Shown here: positions 45,064 to 54,197 of the stretch, in pieces
Position numbering within the stretch: the stretch's first letter is position 1
How the letters are laid out: every line of letters starts with the position of its first letter
NCBI GenBank assembly: GCA_019747815.1
Contig: JAIEQJ010000035.1
Span: 1-64,000, forward strand
Direction of reading: 5' to 3'
DNA from: Hyphomonadaceae bacterium
GTDB taxonomy: Bacteria; Pseudomonadota; Alphaproteobacteria; Rhizobiales; Hyphomicrobiaceae
DNA: 64,000 nt
The notes under the pieces: model-generated
What the model was told of the DNA's origin: nothing
The model's input: only the letters and a program-made list of their open reading frames with translations
Databases searched by the model: none
Translations under genes and position numbers: made by a program

Positions 45064-46089
45064 ATGACCGAATACGCCAGACCCATCGCGCTGCGACCGG
45101 CCCTGATCGATCCGTTCGGCCGGCATGTCTCCTATTTGCGGGTGTCGGTCACGGATCGCTGCGACTTTCGCTGCACCTACTGCATGTCGGAGCACATGAC
45201 CTTCCTTCCCAAGCGGGATCTGCTCACGCTGGAGGAGCTGGACCGCCTGTGCACGGCATTCATCGCCAAGGGCGTACGCAAGCTCAGGATCACCGGTGGC
45301 GAGCCGCTGGTGCGCAAGAACATCCTTTGGCTGTTCCAGGCGCTCTCACGCCACCTCGGCGGCGGCCTCGACGAGCTGACGTTGACCACCAACGGCAGCC
45401 AGCTTCCCAGATTTGCGGCTGAGCTCAAGCATGCCGGGGTCCGGCGCATCAACATCTCGCTCGACACGCTCAAGCCGGACCGCTTCAAGGCGATCACGCG
45501 CTGGGGCGATTTCGGCCAGGTGATGGCGGGCATCGACGCCGCCGAGAAAGCGGGTCTCGCCGTCAAGCTGAATGCGGTGGCCTTGAAGGGCCTCAACGAG
45601 GACGAGTTCGACGATCTCATCGCCTTCGCGCACGGCCGCGGCTTCGACCTGACGCTGATCGAGACCATGCCCATGGGCGACATCGAGGGCGACCGTACGG
45701 ACCAATACCTGCCGCTGTCGATTGTGCGCGCCCGCCTCATGGACCGCTGGACGCTCGAGGATATCCCGTTCCGCACCGGTGGCCCGGCGCGCTATGTGCG
45801 GATCAAGGAAACCGGCGGCCGGCTCGGCTTCATCACGCCCATGACGCACAACTTCTGCGAAAGCTGCAACCGCGTCCGGCTGACCTGCACGGGCACGCTC
45901 TACATGTGCCTCGGCCAGGACGATGCCGCCGATCTGCGCCTGCCGCTCCGCGCCAGCCCCGACGATGTCCTCCTGATGTCGGCCATCGACGAGGCCATAT
46001 CCCGCAAGCCCAAGGGCCACGATTTCGTCATCGACCGCCGCACCAAGCAGCCGGCCGTCTCCCGCCACATGAGCGTGACCGGCGGCTGA
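45064..46089 (+). CDS. moaA: GTP 3',8-cyclase MoaA
   Basis: Radical SAM enzyme (341 aa) that begins molybdenum cofactor synthesis by cyclising GTP. The N-terminal cluster motif is CDFRCTYC (C33, C37, C40), followed by the SAM-binding ITGGEPL; the C-terminal cluster uses [14 protein letters not shown]...LYMC, and the protein ends in the essential GG. With mobA, mobB and fdhD nearby it completes part of the Mo-cofactor pathway; moaC, moaE and moeA are not here. Its stop is one base from the next gene. Confidence 0.97.
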   Translation: MTEYARPIALRPALIDPFGRHVSYLRVSVTDRCDFRCTYCMSEHMTFLPKRDLLTLEELDRLCTAFIAKGVRKLRITGGEPLVRKNILWLFQALSRHLGGGLDELTLTTNGSQLPRFAAELKHAGVRRINISLDTLKPDRFKAITRWGDFGQVMAGIDAAEKAGLAVKLNAVALKGLNEDEFDDLIAFAHGRGFDLTLIETMPMGDIEGDRTDQYLPLSIVRARLMDRWTLEDIPFRTGGPARYVRIKETGGRLGFITPMTHNFCESCNRVRLTCTGTLYMCLGQDDAADLRLPLRASPDDVLLMSAIDEAISRKPKGHDFVIDRRTKQPAVSRHMSVTGG

Positions 46090-46090
46090 T

Positions 46091-46990
46091 GTGAGCATCG
46101 CCGTTCCTGCGCAGGCGCCGTCCGACAATCTGCGCGGCATCGCGGCGATGCTTGCCGCCATGGCAGCCTACGTCGTCAACGATGCGATGATGAAGCTTGC
46201 GGCCGCCGAGCTGCCGACGGGAGAGATCATATTTCTGCGCGGGCTGATCGTGATGCCCGCCCTTGGTGTGTTCCTGATCCTGACCGCAGCGCCAGGCACC
46301 CTGCGCACCTTTGGCCGACCGGCCGTTCTGGCCCGTTGCGTTGCCGAGGTGGGCGCGGCGCTCCTCTACCTTACGGCGCTGTTTCACATGCCGATCGCGG
46401 ACTGCACCGCCATTCTGCAATTCACGCCGCTGGCGCTGACCGCAGGGGCGGCAATATTTCTCGCGGCACACGTCGGCTGGCGGCGCTGGCTCGCCACGCT
46501 GGTCGGGTTGATCGGCGTATTGATCATCATTCGGCCGGGCGCTGCCGCCTTCAATCCCTACGCGGCGCTGGCATTGTTGTCGATCCTGTTCATCACCGCC
46601 CGGGATCTCATCACCCGCACGCTTGGCGCAGAGGTGCCGACGGCGGTGATTGCCTTCTCGGCCACGGCGGCTGTTTCAGTGTCCGGCATCGGGCTCATGC
46701 CGTTCGAGACCTGGCATTGGCCGTCGCCGGCAACGGCTCTCGCCCTGGTCGGCGCCGGCGTTGCCCTGCTCGGTGCGCAATACTGGATCATTCTGGCCAT
46801 GCGCACCGGCGATGTCGCAGTGGTGGCTCCGTTTCGCTATTCGGTCATCCTGTGGGCCATCGTCGCGGGCGTGCTGGTGTGGCGCGAGGTGCCCGACCTC
46901 GCCACCTGGATCGGCATTGCGATTGTGACGGCCGCCGGTCTCTACACGTTTTTGCGGGAACACCGGCTGGCAAGGGCGGCGCGCACGTGA
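46091..46990 (+). CDS. EamA/DMT-family exporter, first of a tandem pair
   Basis: A 299-residue membrane protein with ten helices in two EamA repeats (LRGIAAMLAAMAAYVVNDAMMKL, then FNPYAALALLSILF). RG and TP motifs such as FLRGLIVMP and LQFTPLALTAGAAIF are typical of drug/metabolite exporters of the RhaT group. GTG start one base after moaA. It overlaps the next gene, also EamA, in a GTGA arrangement, so the two are made together and may work as a pair. Substrate unknown. Confidence 0.87.
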   Translation: MSIAVPAQAPSDNLRGIAAMLAAMAAYVVNDAMMKLAAAELPTGEIIFLRGLIVMPALGVFLILTAAPGTLRTFGRPAVLARCVAEVGAALLYLTALFHMPIADCTAILQFTPLALTAGAAIFLAAHVGWRRWLATLVGLIGVLIIIRPGAAAFNPYAALALLSILFITARDLITRTLGAEVPTAVIAFSATAAVSVSGIGLMPFETWHWPSPATALALVGAGVALLGAQYWIILAMRTGDVAVVAPFRYSVILWAIVAGVLVWREVPDLATWIGIAIVTAAGLYTFLREHRLARAART

Positions 46991-47889
46991 CCGACAATCT
47001 GCGCGGCATCCTGGCGGTATTGATCGGCTCGACGGCGTTCGCCTTCAACGACGCCATCGTCAAGCTGGTCTCCGCGGAGCTGCCGTCCGGGGAGATCATC
47101 GTCATACGGGGTGCCATCGCCACAGTCATGCTGGCCACTGTCTCGATCGCCATCGGCGCGGTGCGGCCTTTGAGCAGCCTCATGACGCCGATCATGCTCC
47201 TGCGCATCGTGAGCGCGGCGGCGGCCACCACGTGCATCGTTCTTTCGCTCCGCTACATGCCGCTGCCGACCGTGACCACGGCAATGCAGGTCACGCCGCT
47301 CGCGGTAACGGCTGGAGCCGCCATCGTCTTCGGGGAAAAGGTGGGCTGGCGCCGCTGGCTGGCGACGCTTGCGGGCTTCTTGGGCGTGGTTCTGATCGTG
47401 AAGCCGGGTACCCAGGCATTCGGTGCCGCCGCCTATCTGGCGCTGACGGCTTTGCTGTTCACGACCATGCGCGACCTGGCGACACGCGGGCTCGATCGGG
47501 ACATGCCTTCGATCTTCGTGGCGGCAGCCACCGCTGCGGCCATCACGCTGTCGGGCTTCGTCGTCGCGCCCTTCGATGCGCCATGGACCGTTCCATCCTG
47601 GTGGGCGCTCGGCTGGTTGACCGTGTGTGGCGTGTGCCTGTTCGTTGCCAACATTTTCATGGTCGTGGCGCTCCGCACCGGCGAAATTGCTGTCGTCGCG
47701 CCGTTCCGGTATGCGCCCGTTCCGCTCACGGTGTGGCTCGGCTATTGGTGGTGGGGCGATGTGCTGGACAGCACGGCCTTTCTTGGCATCGGCTTGGTGG
47801 TTGCGGCCGGCCTCTACACCTTGCATCGTGAGCGTTCGACGCTGAGGAACCGCGCTCAGGGCGTTGCCAAGCGGAGTCCCGCGCAATGA
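46987..47889 (+). CDS. EamA/DMT-family exporter, second of a tandem pair
   Basis: A 300-residue, ten-helix protein closely similar to the preceding one: TDNLRGILAVLIGSTAFAFN, VIRGAIATVML, MQVTPLAVTAGAAIVFGEK and the shared VGWRRWLATLAG. GTG start at 46987 overlaps the upstream stop, and its own stop overlaps the ATG of the aldolase gene (ATGA). The duplication plus coupling suggests a heterodimeric or two-specificity exporter. Confidence 0.87.
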   Translation: MTDNLRGILAVLIGSTAFAFNDAIVKLVSAELPSGEIIVIRGAIATVMLATVSIAIGAVRPLSSLMTPIMLLRIVSAAAATTCIVLSLRYMPLPTVTTAMQVTPLAVTAGAAIVFGEKVGWRRWLATLAGFLGVVLIVKPGTQAFGAAAYLALTALLFTTMRDLATRGLDRDMPSIFVAAATAAAITLSGFVVAPFDAPWTVPSWWALGWLTVCGVCLFVANIFMVVALRTGEIAVVAPFRYAPVPLTVWLGYWWWGDVLDSTAFLGIGLVVAAGLYTLHRERSTLRNRAQGVAKRSPAQ

Positions 47890-48644
47890 GGCCCAACCGC
47901 CTGAAGGAGAAGATCGCCCGCGGCGAGGCGGCGCTGGGCTGCTCGATGATGTTTCCCTCTCCGCAGGTGGTCGAGATGCTGGGCTATGCCGGCTTCGACT
48001 GGGTGCTCATCGATTGTGAGCACGGCTCGATCGGCTTGGGCGATGTCGAGGTGATGGCCATGGCCTGCGATGCCGTCGGCATCACGCCGATCGCCCGCCC
48101 GAGGAGCAACAGCGCCAGCGATACCCAGAGCGTGATGGACCGCGGCGTCATGGGCGTGCAAGTGCCGCACGTCAACTCTGCCGAGGATGCACGACGGGCC
48201 GTTGCCGCCGTCAAGTTCGGCCCTGGTGCCGCCCGCGGGCTTGCCGCGGGCACGCGGCCCGACAGTTGGGGTCTGGGCGGCCGCATGCCGGACTTTGCGG
48301 CGCGGGCCAACGCCCAATCTCTGGTGTGCGTCCAGATCGAGGACGCACAAGCCGTGCGGAATATTGACGCCATCCTGGCGGTCGACGGCATCGACGTGGT
48401 CTTCATCGGCCCCTCCGATCTTTCCCAGTCCATGGGCTTTCCGGGCGATCCCAAGGCGCCGGCAGTTGCCGCGGCGATCGATGGCACGCTCGCCAGGATC
48501 GCTGCGGCCGGCCGCTCGTCGGGCATGCCGGCAACGGCTGAAACCTTGGCGGACGTGATGGGCAAGGGGTGCCGGTACATCTACACGCACCTGCCGCGCC
48601 TCATCGGCACCGGCGCGACGGCCTTTCTGGGGGCCCGCCCATAG
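47886..48644 (+). CDS. HpcH/HpaI family aldolase
   Basis: A 252-residue class II (metal-dependent) pyruvate aldolase of the HpcH/HpaI family. VLIDCEHGSIG supplies early active-site residues, RGVMGVQVPHVNSAEDA and CVQIEDAQAV the metal-binding Glu/Asp, and VVFIGPSDLSQSMG the phosphate-like loop. Such enzymes cleave 4-hydroxy-2-oxo acids to pyruvate plus an aldehyde; the native substrate is not evident. Overlap with the EamA pair hints that substrate or product crosses the membrane. Confidence 0.9.
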   Translation: MRPNRLKEKIARGEAALGCSMMFPSPQVVEMLGYAGFDWVLIDCEHGSIGLGDVEVMAMACDAVGITPIARPRSNSASDTQSVMDRGVMGVQVPHVNSAEDARRAVAAVKFGPGAARGLAAGTRPDSWGLGGRMPDFAARANAQSLVCVQIEDAQAVRNIDAILAVDGIDVVFIGPSDLSQSMGFPGDPKAPAVAAAIDGTLARIAAAGRSSGMPATAETLADVMGKGCRYIYTHLPRLIGTGATAFLGARP

Positions 48645-48686
48645 CGAGGCCGAGCAAGCGGCCCAGTCTCAAACGGGGCAATCGTG

Positions 48687-50165
48687 TCAGCGCACGAGCC
48701 GCGGGGCGACCTCCGCCGAGCGCGAGGTGGCGAGACCGTCCCTCAGAGCGCGCTCGAGCACCTCGGGGCCGGCCGTCGCGGCCAATCGCTCGGGGATGAT
48801 CCACAGGACATAGTCCTCCGCATGGATGCCCCGATTGCACGCGAGGCGTCCGGCGACCAGACGGCAATCCGAATCGGCGGTGATGATCTGCGGCCGTTTG
48901 CGGTCGTGTTTGAAGATGTGCAGATCGACCGGCTGCAGCGCGCCGGGAAGCTCGAGTGCCACATCGCGAAAGATGCAGCGCAGCGACTGCCGGCAGGCGC
49001 CGGCGCGCCCGCCCAACGTGTTGCCGACCCCCAGCGCCTTGCGCCGCGGAAAGAAGATCGCTGCGCTGTCGGACCCGGCGCTGACGTAGCAACCGTCGAG
49101 AGTGCACAGGATGGGATCGGCGATGGTGGCGCCGCGGCGAATGCCATAGGTGCCCGGTGTCATGATCATGAGAACCGTGACGCTCGGAGCACCGCCGAGC
49201 CCGGCATGCCCGGTGACGGGCGCCGGAGCGGAGGGTTCGGCCGGCGGCCGTGCTTCGGCCAGTCGGCGGTCCAGCTCGTTGGCTGCGGCCGCATTGCCTC
49301 TCTCGGCCTCCTCGTGACGCGTTGCTACTGCGAGCCGTGTCACTTCAGTGGCTCGCGCAGCGGCCTCTTGCTCCAGGCGCTGGGCCTGCCGGGCTGCAAG
49401 CCTTGCGCCGCGCAGCTCACGCACCCGTGCCAGATGCTTGACCAGCCGGCGGTTTTCCGCCGCGTGCTGGAGTGCTAGCTGCGCCGCTTCCTGCGCCTGC
49501 GCCATCTGCCGGCCCTGCGCGGCACGCCTCGCCTCGCGCACCTGCCGCACCCGCCCGAGCTTGGCGAGCCGCTCACGGCTCTCGGCGGCACGAGGCGCGG
49601 CCGGCCGTGCCTGTTCGGTCATCTCTGCAGCCTCGGCCGTGACCTTGCGCGTCGGGTCCTCCGCATCCCGGCGCAGGCCCTCGTCGACACCGGGGCGCGA
49701 GGGTTGGACGGCCTTCATGCGCGCCTGCTCGGCCTCCTGCGCCAGCATCTCCTCGGCCCGCTTCCTGGCGGCCTCGGCCTGCTCGATCAGGCGGCGAATG
49801 TCCTCGGTCGCCTTCCCGTCCTCGGCCTCGCGGCGGGCGCGCGCCAGCATCTCCTCCTCCTCGGCAGCCCGCGTCTCCTCCGCCCGGCGGCGCGCCTCCG
49901 CCGCGGTCCGCTGCGCCTCGGCGTTCCTGCGGACCTCGAGAGCCTTGCTGGCCTGTGCCGCCTTGCGCTCGGCATCCTTCCTCGCCTTGGCCTCAGCCGC
50001 GGCCTTGCGTGCGGCTTCCGCCTTTCTGGCCTGCGCGCGGTCGGCCTCGTGCGCAAACTTCTCCACCATGTGATCCGCTTGGGATTGTGCCTGCGCCGGG
50101 ATGACGAACAGCAACGCCGCGGCGATCGGCACGACCGCGCGGCGCACGACGGCACCAGCGAACAT
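48687..50165 (-). CDS. Secreted coiled-coil protein with a cysteine-rich C-terminal domain
   Basis: A 492-residue protein of unknown function. Residues 1-27 are a Sec signal peptide (VVPIAAALLFVIPAQAQ). About 30-315 are almost entirely Ala/Arg/Glu/Lys with heptad-like spacing, a very long coiled coil. A Pro/Ala linker follows, and the last 160 residues form a compact domain starting TVLMIMTPGTYGIRRG with six cysteines (in PILCTLDGCYV, GACRQSLRC, SDCRLV, LACNRG), probably disulphide-bonded in the periplasm. ATG at 50165 has the signal peptide immediately after it and GGAGGA-like upstream sequence. No family recognised; a structural or envelope-linking role is possible. Confidence 0.75.
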   Translation of the reverse strand: MFAGAVVRRAVVPIAAALLFVIPAQAQSQADHMVEKFAHEADRAQARKAEAARKAAAEAKARKDAERKAAQASKALEVRRNAEAQRTAAEARRRAEETRAAEEEEMLARARREAEDGKATEDIRRLIEQAEAARKRAEEMLAQEAEQARMKAVQPSRPGVDEGLRRDAEDPTRKVTAEAAEMTEQARPAAPRAAESRERLAKLGRVRQVREARRAAQGRQMAQAQEAAQLALQHAAENRRLVKHLARVRELRGARLAARQAQRLEQEAAARATEVTRLAVATRHEEAERGNAAAANELDRRLAEARPPAEPSAPAPVTGHAGLGGAPSVTVLMIMTPGTYGIRRGATIADPILCTLDGCYVSAGSDSAAIFFPRRKALGVGNTLGGRAGACRQSLRCIFRDVALELPGALQPVDLHIFKHDRKRPQIITADSDCRLVAGRLACNRGIHAEDYVLWIIPERLAATAGPEVLERALRDGLATSRSAEVAPRLVR

Positions 50166-50321
50166 GGTTTCCTCCAGGGCGGGATCCGCTCGCGCTCCAC
50201 GCGCAATGTCGTTCTCGGTCCGGGTACAGACAATGGGCGCATCCCGAACCGTTGGCGGCGCCAATGTGTTCGAGATTTGCGGCGAAAAGCGGGAGCTTGG
50301 CTGAACGCGTGATGAAAAAGC

Positions 50322-51173
50322 TCAGTTGGCTGCCAGCGCGCGCAGGCCTTCGCGGTATGTCGGGTAGAGCAGCTCCACGCCCAGATCCTGCCGGATGCGC
50401 ACGTTCCTTACACGCTTGCTCTCCGCCCAGAAGCTGGCGGCCATGCCGCCGAGCCCCGCCGTCTCGATGGGCAGCGCCGGCGGAACCGGCACGCCGAGGA
50501 GCTCGGCGGCATAGGCCACCACATCTTCGGGCGGCGCCGGCTCGTCATCGGAGACGTTGTAGATGCGATGCCCCGCATTGCTGTCGATGGCCGCCGCCAG
50601 TACCCGCGCGATGTCGTCGACATGGATGCGATTGAACACCTGGCCCGGCTTGACGATGCGGCGCGCGGTGCCAGCCTTGAGATTGTCGATGACGCTGCGG
50701 CCCGGCCCATAGATGCCCGACAGCCTGAAAATCTCAACCCGCCGCCCGGTGTCGCGGCAGAAGTCGAGCCAGGCCCGCTCGGCCTGCAGGCGCCGCAGGC
50801 TGCGCTCGGAGGTTGGCCGCGTTGGGCTTGCCTCGTCGACCCAGGCGCCCTTGTGATCGCCGTACACGCCCACGGTCGACAGGTAGCCGATCCAGGCGAG
50901 GTCGGTGAGGGCCGCGAGATCGTCGCGGTAGTGGCGCAGCACGACATCGCCCTCGAGATCGGGCGGAATGCTCACCAGCACGTGAGTGGTGTCCGCCAGC
51001 AGCTCGCGGACGCGCGGGGACGGCGTGTCGCCCTTGTAGGCGACCAGCTCGACGCCCGGCGTGGGCATCTCGCCCAGGCCCGTGCGGGTGCCGGCGACGG
51101 CGATGTCGCGCGCACTGAGCCGCCGCGCCAGGCTTTCCGCCGAATAGCCATAGCCGAAGCAGAAGAGCCGCAT
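50322..51173 (-). CDS. SDR-family NAD-dependent epimerase-like protein (YeeZ-type)
   Basis: A 283-residue Rossmann protein. The start has the atypical nucleotide loop FCFGYGYSAESLARRL, then GYLSTVGVYGDHKG and IFRLSGIYGPGRS, in which S and Y of the SDR active site can be placed, and IHVDDIARVL. It is of the extended SDR 'a9/YeeZ' kind, whose substrates are unknown. Its ATG shares one base with the queG stop (TGATG), so the genes are coupled. Confidence 0.85.
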   Translation of the reverse strand: MRLFCFGYGYSAESLARRLSARDIAVAGTRTGLGEMPTPGVELVAYKGDTPSPRVRELLADTTHVLVSIPPDLEGDVVLRHYRDDLAALTDLAWIGYLSTVGVYGDHKGAWVDEASPTRPTSERSLRRLQAERAWLDFCRDTGRRVEIFRLSGIYGPGRSVIDNLKAGTARRIVKPGQVFNRIHVDDIARVLAAAIDSNAGHRIYNVSDDEPAPPEDVVAYAAELLGVPVPPALPIETAGLGGMAASFWAESKRVRNVRIRQDLGVELLYPTYREGLRALAAN

Positions 51174-52297
51174 CAGCGGGCCTCCGCACCCCATTCGGCC
51201 AGAACGGCAGCGTCTGTTTCATGTGAAACATGCCGCGCCCTGGCGCCCTCCCATGCATCGGCCTGGACGAGGCGCTGCAATGCCCACACCGCCATCGCCC
51301 GCACCAGGGGCGAGGCATCGCCGAGCAGGCGCTCCACCGCCGGGATGAGCCCGCGGTTGCGGGAGTTGCCGGCGGCAATCAGGGCATTGCGCATCACGCG
51401 GTCGCGGCCTGTGCGTTTCACCGGCGTGCCCGCAAACCGCTGGCGAAACGCCGGGTCGTCCAGTGCAAGCAGATCTTCAAGCGGCGGGGCGCTCGCCCCC
51501 TCCAGCGCCTGCAGTCTGGTCTCGCGTGCCGCGGCGGCAAACTTGTTCCAGGGGCACACGGCCAGGCAGTCGTCGCACCCGAACACGCGATTGCCGATCG
51601 CCTCGCGGAATTCTGCAGGAATATGGCCCTTGTGCTCGATGGTGAGGTAGGCAATGCAGCGGCGCGCGTCGAGCTGATACGGTGCCGGAAACGCGTTCGT
51701 CGGGCAGATGTCGATGCATCGCTGGCACGTGCCGCAGTGGTCGGCCTCCGGCGCATCGGGCTCCAGCTCGGCGGAGGTCAGGATTGCGCCCAGAAACAGC
51801 CACGAGCCGAACTCGCGTGAGACCAGATTGGTATGCTTGCCCTGCCAGCCGAGGCCTGCGGCCTCGCCGAGCGGCTTTTCCATGAGCGGCGCGGTGTCGA
51901 CAAACACCTTCACCTCGGCACCGCTTTCGCGCGCCAGCGCCCCGGCCACCCGCTTGAGCCCGGATTTGACGACGTCGTGGTAGTCCTTGCATTGGGCATA
52001 GCAGGAGATGGCTCCGCGGCTCGGCTCCGTCAGCGCCACCAAAGGGTCCTCCTTCGGCGCATAGTTCAGCCCGAGCATGACGATGGAGCGCGCCTGCGGC
52101 CACATGCCCAGCGGATGCCGGCGGCGCTCGGCCGTCGTCGCCAGCCAGGCCATGTCGCCATGCCGGCCCTCCTGCAGAAAATGCGAGAGGCGCTCGGCCA
52201 CCGCGCTGCCGACAGCCGCAGGCGTCGTCACGCGGGCCGCGTCAAACCCCGCAGCACGCGCCTCGGCCAGCACCAGCTCTTTGAGACTTTCGGTCAT
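51173..52297 (-). CDS. queG: Epoxyqueuosine reductase QueG
   Basis: A 374-residue cobalamin and iron-sulphur enzyme that reduces epoxyqueuosine to queuosine at tRNA wobble position 34. Two ferredoxin-like cluster motifs are CGTCQRCIDICP and CDDCLAVCPWNKF; upstream lies the cobalamin-binding part with FVDTAPLMEKPLGEAAGLGW. The C-terminus has HEAT-like repeats (RGLIPAVERLLGDASPLVRA) for tRNA binding. ATG at 52297 begins MTESLKELVLAEARAAGFD, the usual family start. Confidence 0.96.
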   Translation of the reverse strand: MTESLKELVLAEARAAGFDAARVTTPAAVGSAVAERLSHFLQEGRHGDMAWLATTAERRRHPLGMWPQARSIVMLGLNYAPKEDPLVALTEPSRGAISCYAQCKDYHDVVKSGLKRVAGALARESGAEVKVFVDTAPLMEKPLGEAAGLGWQGKHTNLVSREFGSWLFLGAILTSAELEPDAPEADHCGTCQRCIDICPTNAFPAPYQLDARRCIAYLTIEHKGHIPAEFREAIGNRVFGCDDCLAVCPWNKFAAAARETRLQALEGASAPPLEDLLALDDPAFRQRFAGTPVKRTGRDRVMRNALIAAGNSRNRGLIPAVERLLGDASPLVRAMAVWALQRLVQADAWEGARARHVSHETDAAVLAEWGAEAR

Positions 52298-52462
52298 GGA
52301 TGATTGTGAACCCGACGTGCGTACAATAGCGGTGCAGGCCAGCCACAACCAGCGGGAAATCCCGGTGCTGGGCGGTCGTGCGCTTGAGGACGGGGCCACG
52401 CACGCCTACTGGAGCCGAGCTATCCGCCATCCGGACGCCAACGGGCACGCGAGGGAACGCCG

Positions 52463-53260
52463 ATGCAAACCTGGCAAGTGATCCTGCTCGGCCTGATCGA
52501 GGGCCTGACCGAATTCATCCCGGTGTCATCCACCGGGCACCTGCTGCTGGTCGGTCATTTCCTCGGCTTCAAGTCGCCGGGCAAGGCGTTCGAGGTCCTC
52601 ATTCAGCTTGGTGCCATTCTGGCCATTCTCTCCGTCTATATGGCCAAGCTGCTGCAATTGCTGTTCAACCTGCCGCATGATGCGCCTACCCGCCGCTTCG
52701 TGCTGGCCGTGCTCGTTGCCTTCCTGCCGGCGGCTGTCATCGGCGCCGTCGCGCACAAGTTCATCAAGACCATCCTGTTCGAATCGCCGTTGCTCGTGTG
52801 CACGACGTTGATCATCGGCGGCATCATCCTGCTCGCCGTCGACAAGATGCGGCTGCAGCCGCGCTATCACGATGTCATGGATCTGCCGATCACGACGGCG
52901 TTTGCCATCGGGCTCTTTCAGTGCCTGGCCATGATTCCCGGCGTGTCGCGCTCCGGCTCGAGCATCGTCGGTGCGTTGCTGCTGGGTGCTGACAAGCGTG
53001 CGGCAACAGAGTTCTCGTTTTTCCTCGCCATGCCGACCATGGCTGGTGCCTTCAGTTGGGACCTTTACAAGAACTATGCGGAACTCAGCCTGCAGGACGT
53101 CCAGAGCATAGCGCTCGGTTTCGTCGTGGCATTCATCGCCGGCGTGCTGGTCGTGCGCTATCTGCTGGATTTCGTCAGCCGGCACGGCTTCGCGCCGTTC
53201 GCTTGGTGGCGCATTCTAGTTGGCGGCATGGGGCTTGGCGCGCTCGCAGTGCTTGGCTGA
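52463..53260 (+). CDS. uppP: Undecaprenyl-diphosphatase
   Basis: A 265-residue inner-membrane enzyme that recycles undecaprenyl pyrophosphate to the monophosphate lipid carrier for peptidoglycan and other polymers. The two active-site regions are [20 protein letters not shown] at 10-29 and [19 protein letters not shown] near 155. About eight helices. It confers bacitracin resistance when overproduced (formerly BacA). Divergent from queG, convergent with ptsN. Confidence 0.96.
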   Translation: MQTWQVILLGLIEGLTEFIPVSSTGHLLLVGHFLGFKSPGKAFEVLIQLGAILAILSVYMAKLLQLLFNLPHDAPTRRFVLAVLVAFLPAAVIGAVAHKFIKTILFESPLLVCTTLIIGGIILLAVDKMRLQPRYHDVMDLPITTAFAIGLFQCLAMIPGVSRSGSSIVGALLLGADKRAATEFSFFLAMPTMAGAFSWDLYKNYAELSLQDVQSIALGFVVAFIAGVLVVRYLLDFVSRHGFAPFAWWRILVGGMGLGALAVLG

Positions 53261-53276
53261 AGGTCGGTCGCGTTCG

Positions 53277-53741
53277 TCAGGCCGCGTGTACGGCAGCGGG
53301 TTGCGTCAGGACCGAAAAGAGCGCGGCACGATCGTGCGATGCTTTGAGCCTCTCGATAGTTTGCGGCTCACGCAGCAGGCGCGAGATCCTGGCCAGCGCC
53401 TTGAGGTGGTCGGCGCCTGCGTGCTCCGGCGCAAGCAGCAGAAAGATGAGGTCGACCGGTTCCTCGTCGACCGCATCGAACTCGATCGGCTGCTCCAGAC
53501 GCGCGAACACGCTGAAGATGGCCTTCAGTGCCGGCAGACGCCCGTGCGGAATGGCAATGCCCCGGCCGACAGCCGTTGATCCCAGGCGTTCACGTTGCAG
53601 CAGCGTTTCGTAGATGTCGCGCGCACTGAGCCCGGTCAAACTCGCGGCCTTCTCGGACAGCTCCTGCAGCACCTGCTTCTTGTTCTTGGCCTTCAAAGCC
53701 GGAATGACGGCCTCGGGCGTTATCAGATCACCGAGTTCCAT
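53277..53741 (-). CDS. ptsN: PTS EIIA-Ntr regulatory protein PtsN
   Basis: A 154-residue EIIA of the nitrogen-related PTS. H66 in GRGIAIPHGRLP is the phosphorylation site. EIIA-Ntr senses nitrogen and potassium status and controls targets such as KdpD and (p)ppGpp synthases. It lies downstream of rpoN as in most proteobacteria, though 456 bases away. With HPr, EIIA-Man and HprK at 15.6-16.9 kb it makes up most of a regulatory PTS; EI-Ntr (ptsP) is not in the window. Confidence 0.95.
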   Translation of the reverse strand: MELGDLITPEAVIPALKAKNKKQVLQELSEKAASLTGLSARDIYETLLQRERLGSTAVGRGIAIPHGRLPALKAIFSVFARLEQPIEFDAVDEEPVDLIFLLLAPEHAGADHLKALARISRLLREPQTIERLKASHDRAALFSVLTQPAAVHAA

Positions 53742-54197
53742 GTGTTTTTCTCTTTACCATCGGGTCCGACGCTACAACGCTCCAGCACGCAGTCGTGCTG
53801 CTTGCACTATCTGTGCCAAACCGATTCCCCCGCGGATCGGTGCCGCCACCTTTTGGCGGTCCTCTTGGGCCGCTTCATGTCCAAGCTGATATCCCCCGAG
53901 GATATCACCGCCCGTATCTTGCGGGGCGCGCGCGTGCCGTAAACCGGCTATGCGTATCTTGCCATCTCAAGCAGCATTCGATCCAGCCCGGTCTTTCGGA
54001 AGCATTCTCAACACGCTGCTCTTAGGCCAACAGCGGGAGCTGCCGCTTGGCGGCCCTCGACCACATCCAAGCGGTTGCGACGCGCGCGGAAGCTAGATCA
54101 CGCGACTGGCGGTGTCAAATGGCCGCAGTTTCCTCAGGAGTTGTGCGCCTTTCAGCATTTTGGAGCCCTGCCAGGCGAGCGCGGCCGCTGGTTTGAG
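53742..54197. other. 456-base gap between rpoN and ptsN; hpf absent
   Basis: In related bacteria a ribosome hibernation factor gene (hpf, about 200 codons) often lies here. I find no such frame on either strand and no remnant I can recognise. What is present: a symmetric repeat TGATATCC-CCCGA-GGATATCA (53887-53907), and two short hairpins (53821-53840 and 53843-53859) that might end rpoN transcription. Confidence 0.5.
53887..53907. promoter_or_regulatory. Short palindrome upstream of ptsN
   Basis: Perfect 8-base arms TGATATCC and GGATATCA around CCCGA, 146 bases upstream of the ptsN start. Could be an operator or part of a transcript hairpin; no regulator can be assigned. Confidence 0.35.

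Noticed and set aside
49348-50073. Plus-strand 241-codon frame rich in Ala/Ser/Arg
   Set aside because: It is the mirror of the coiled-coil repeat region encoded on the minus strand.
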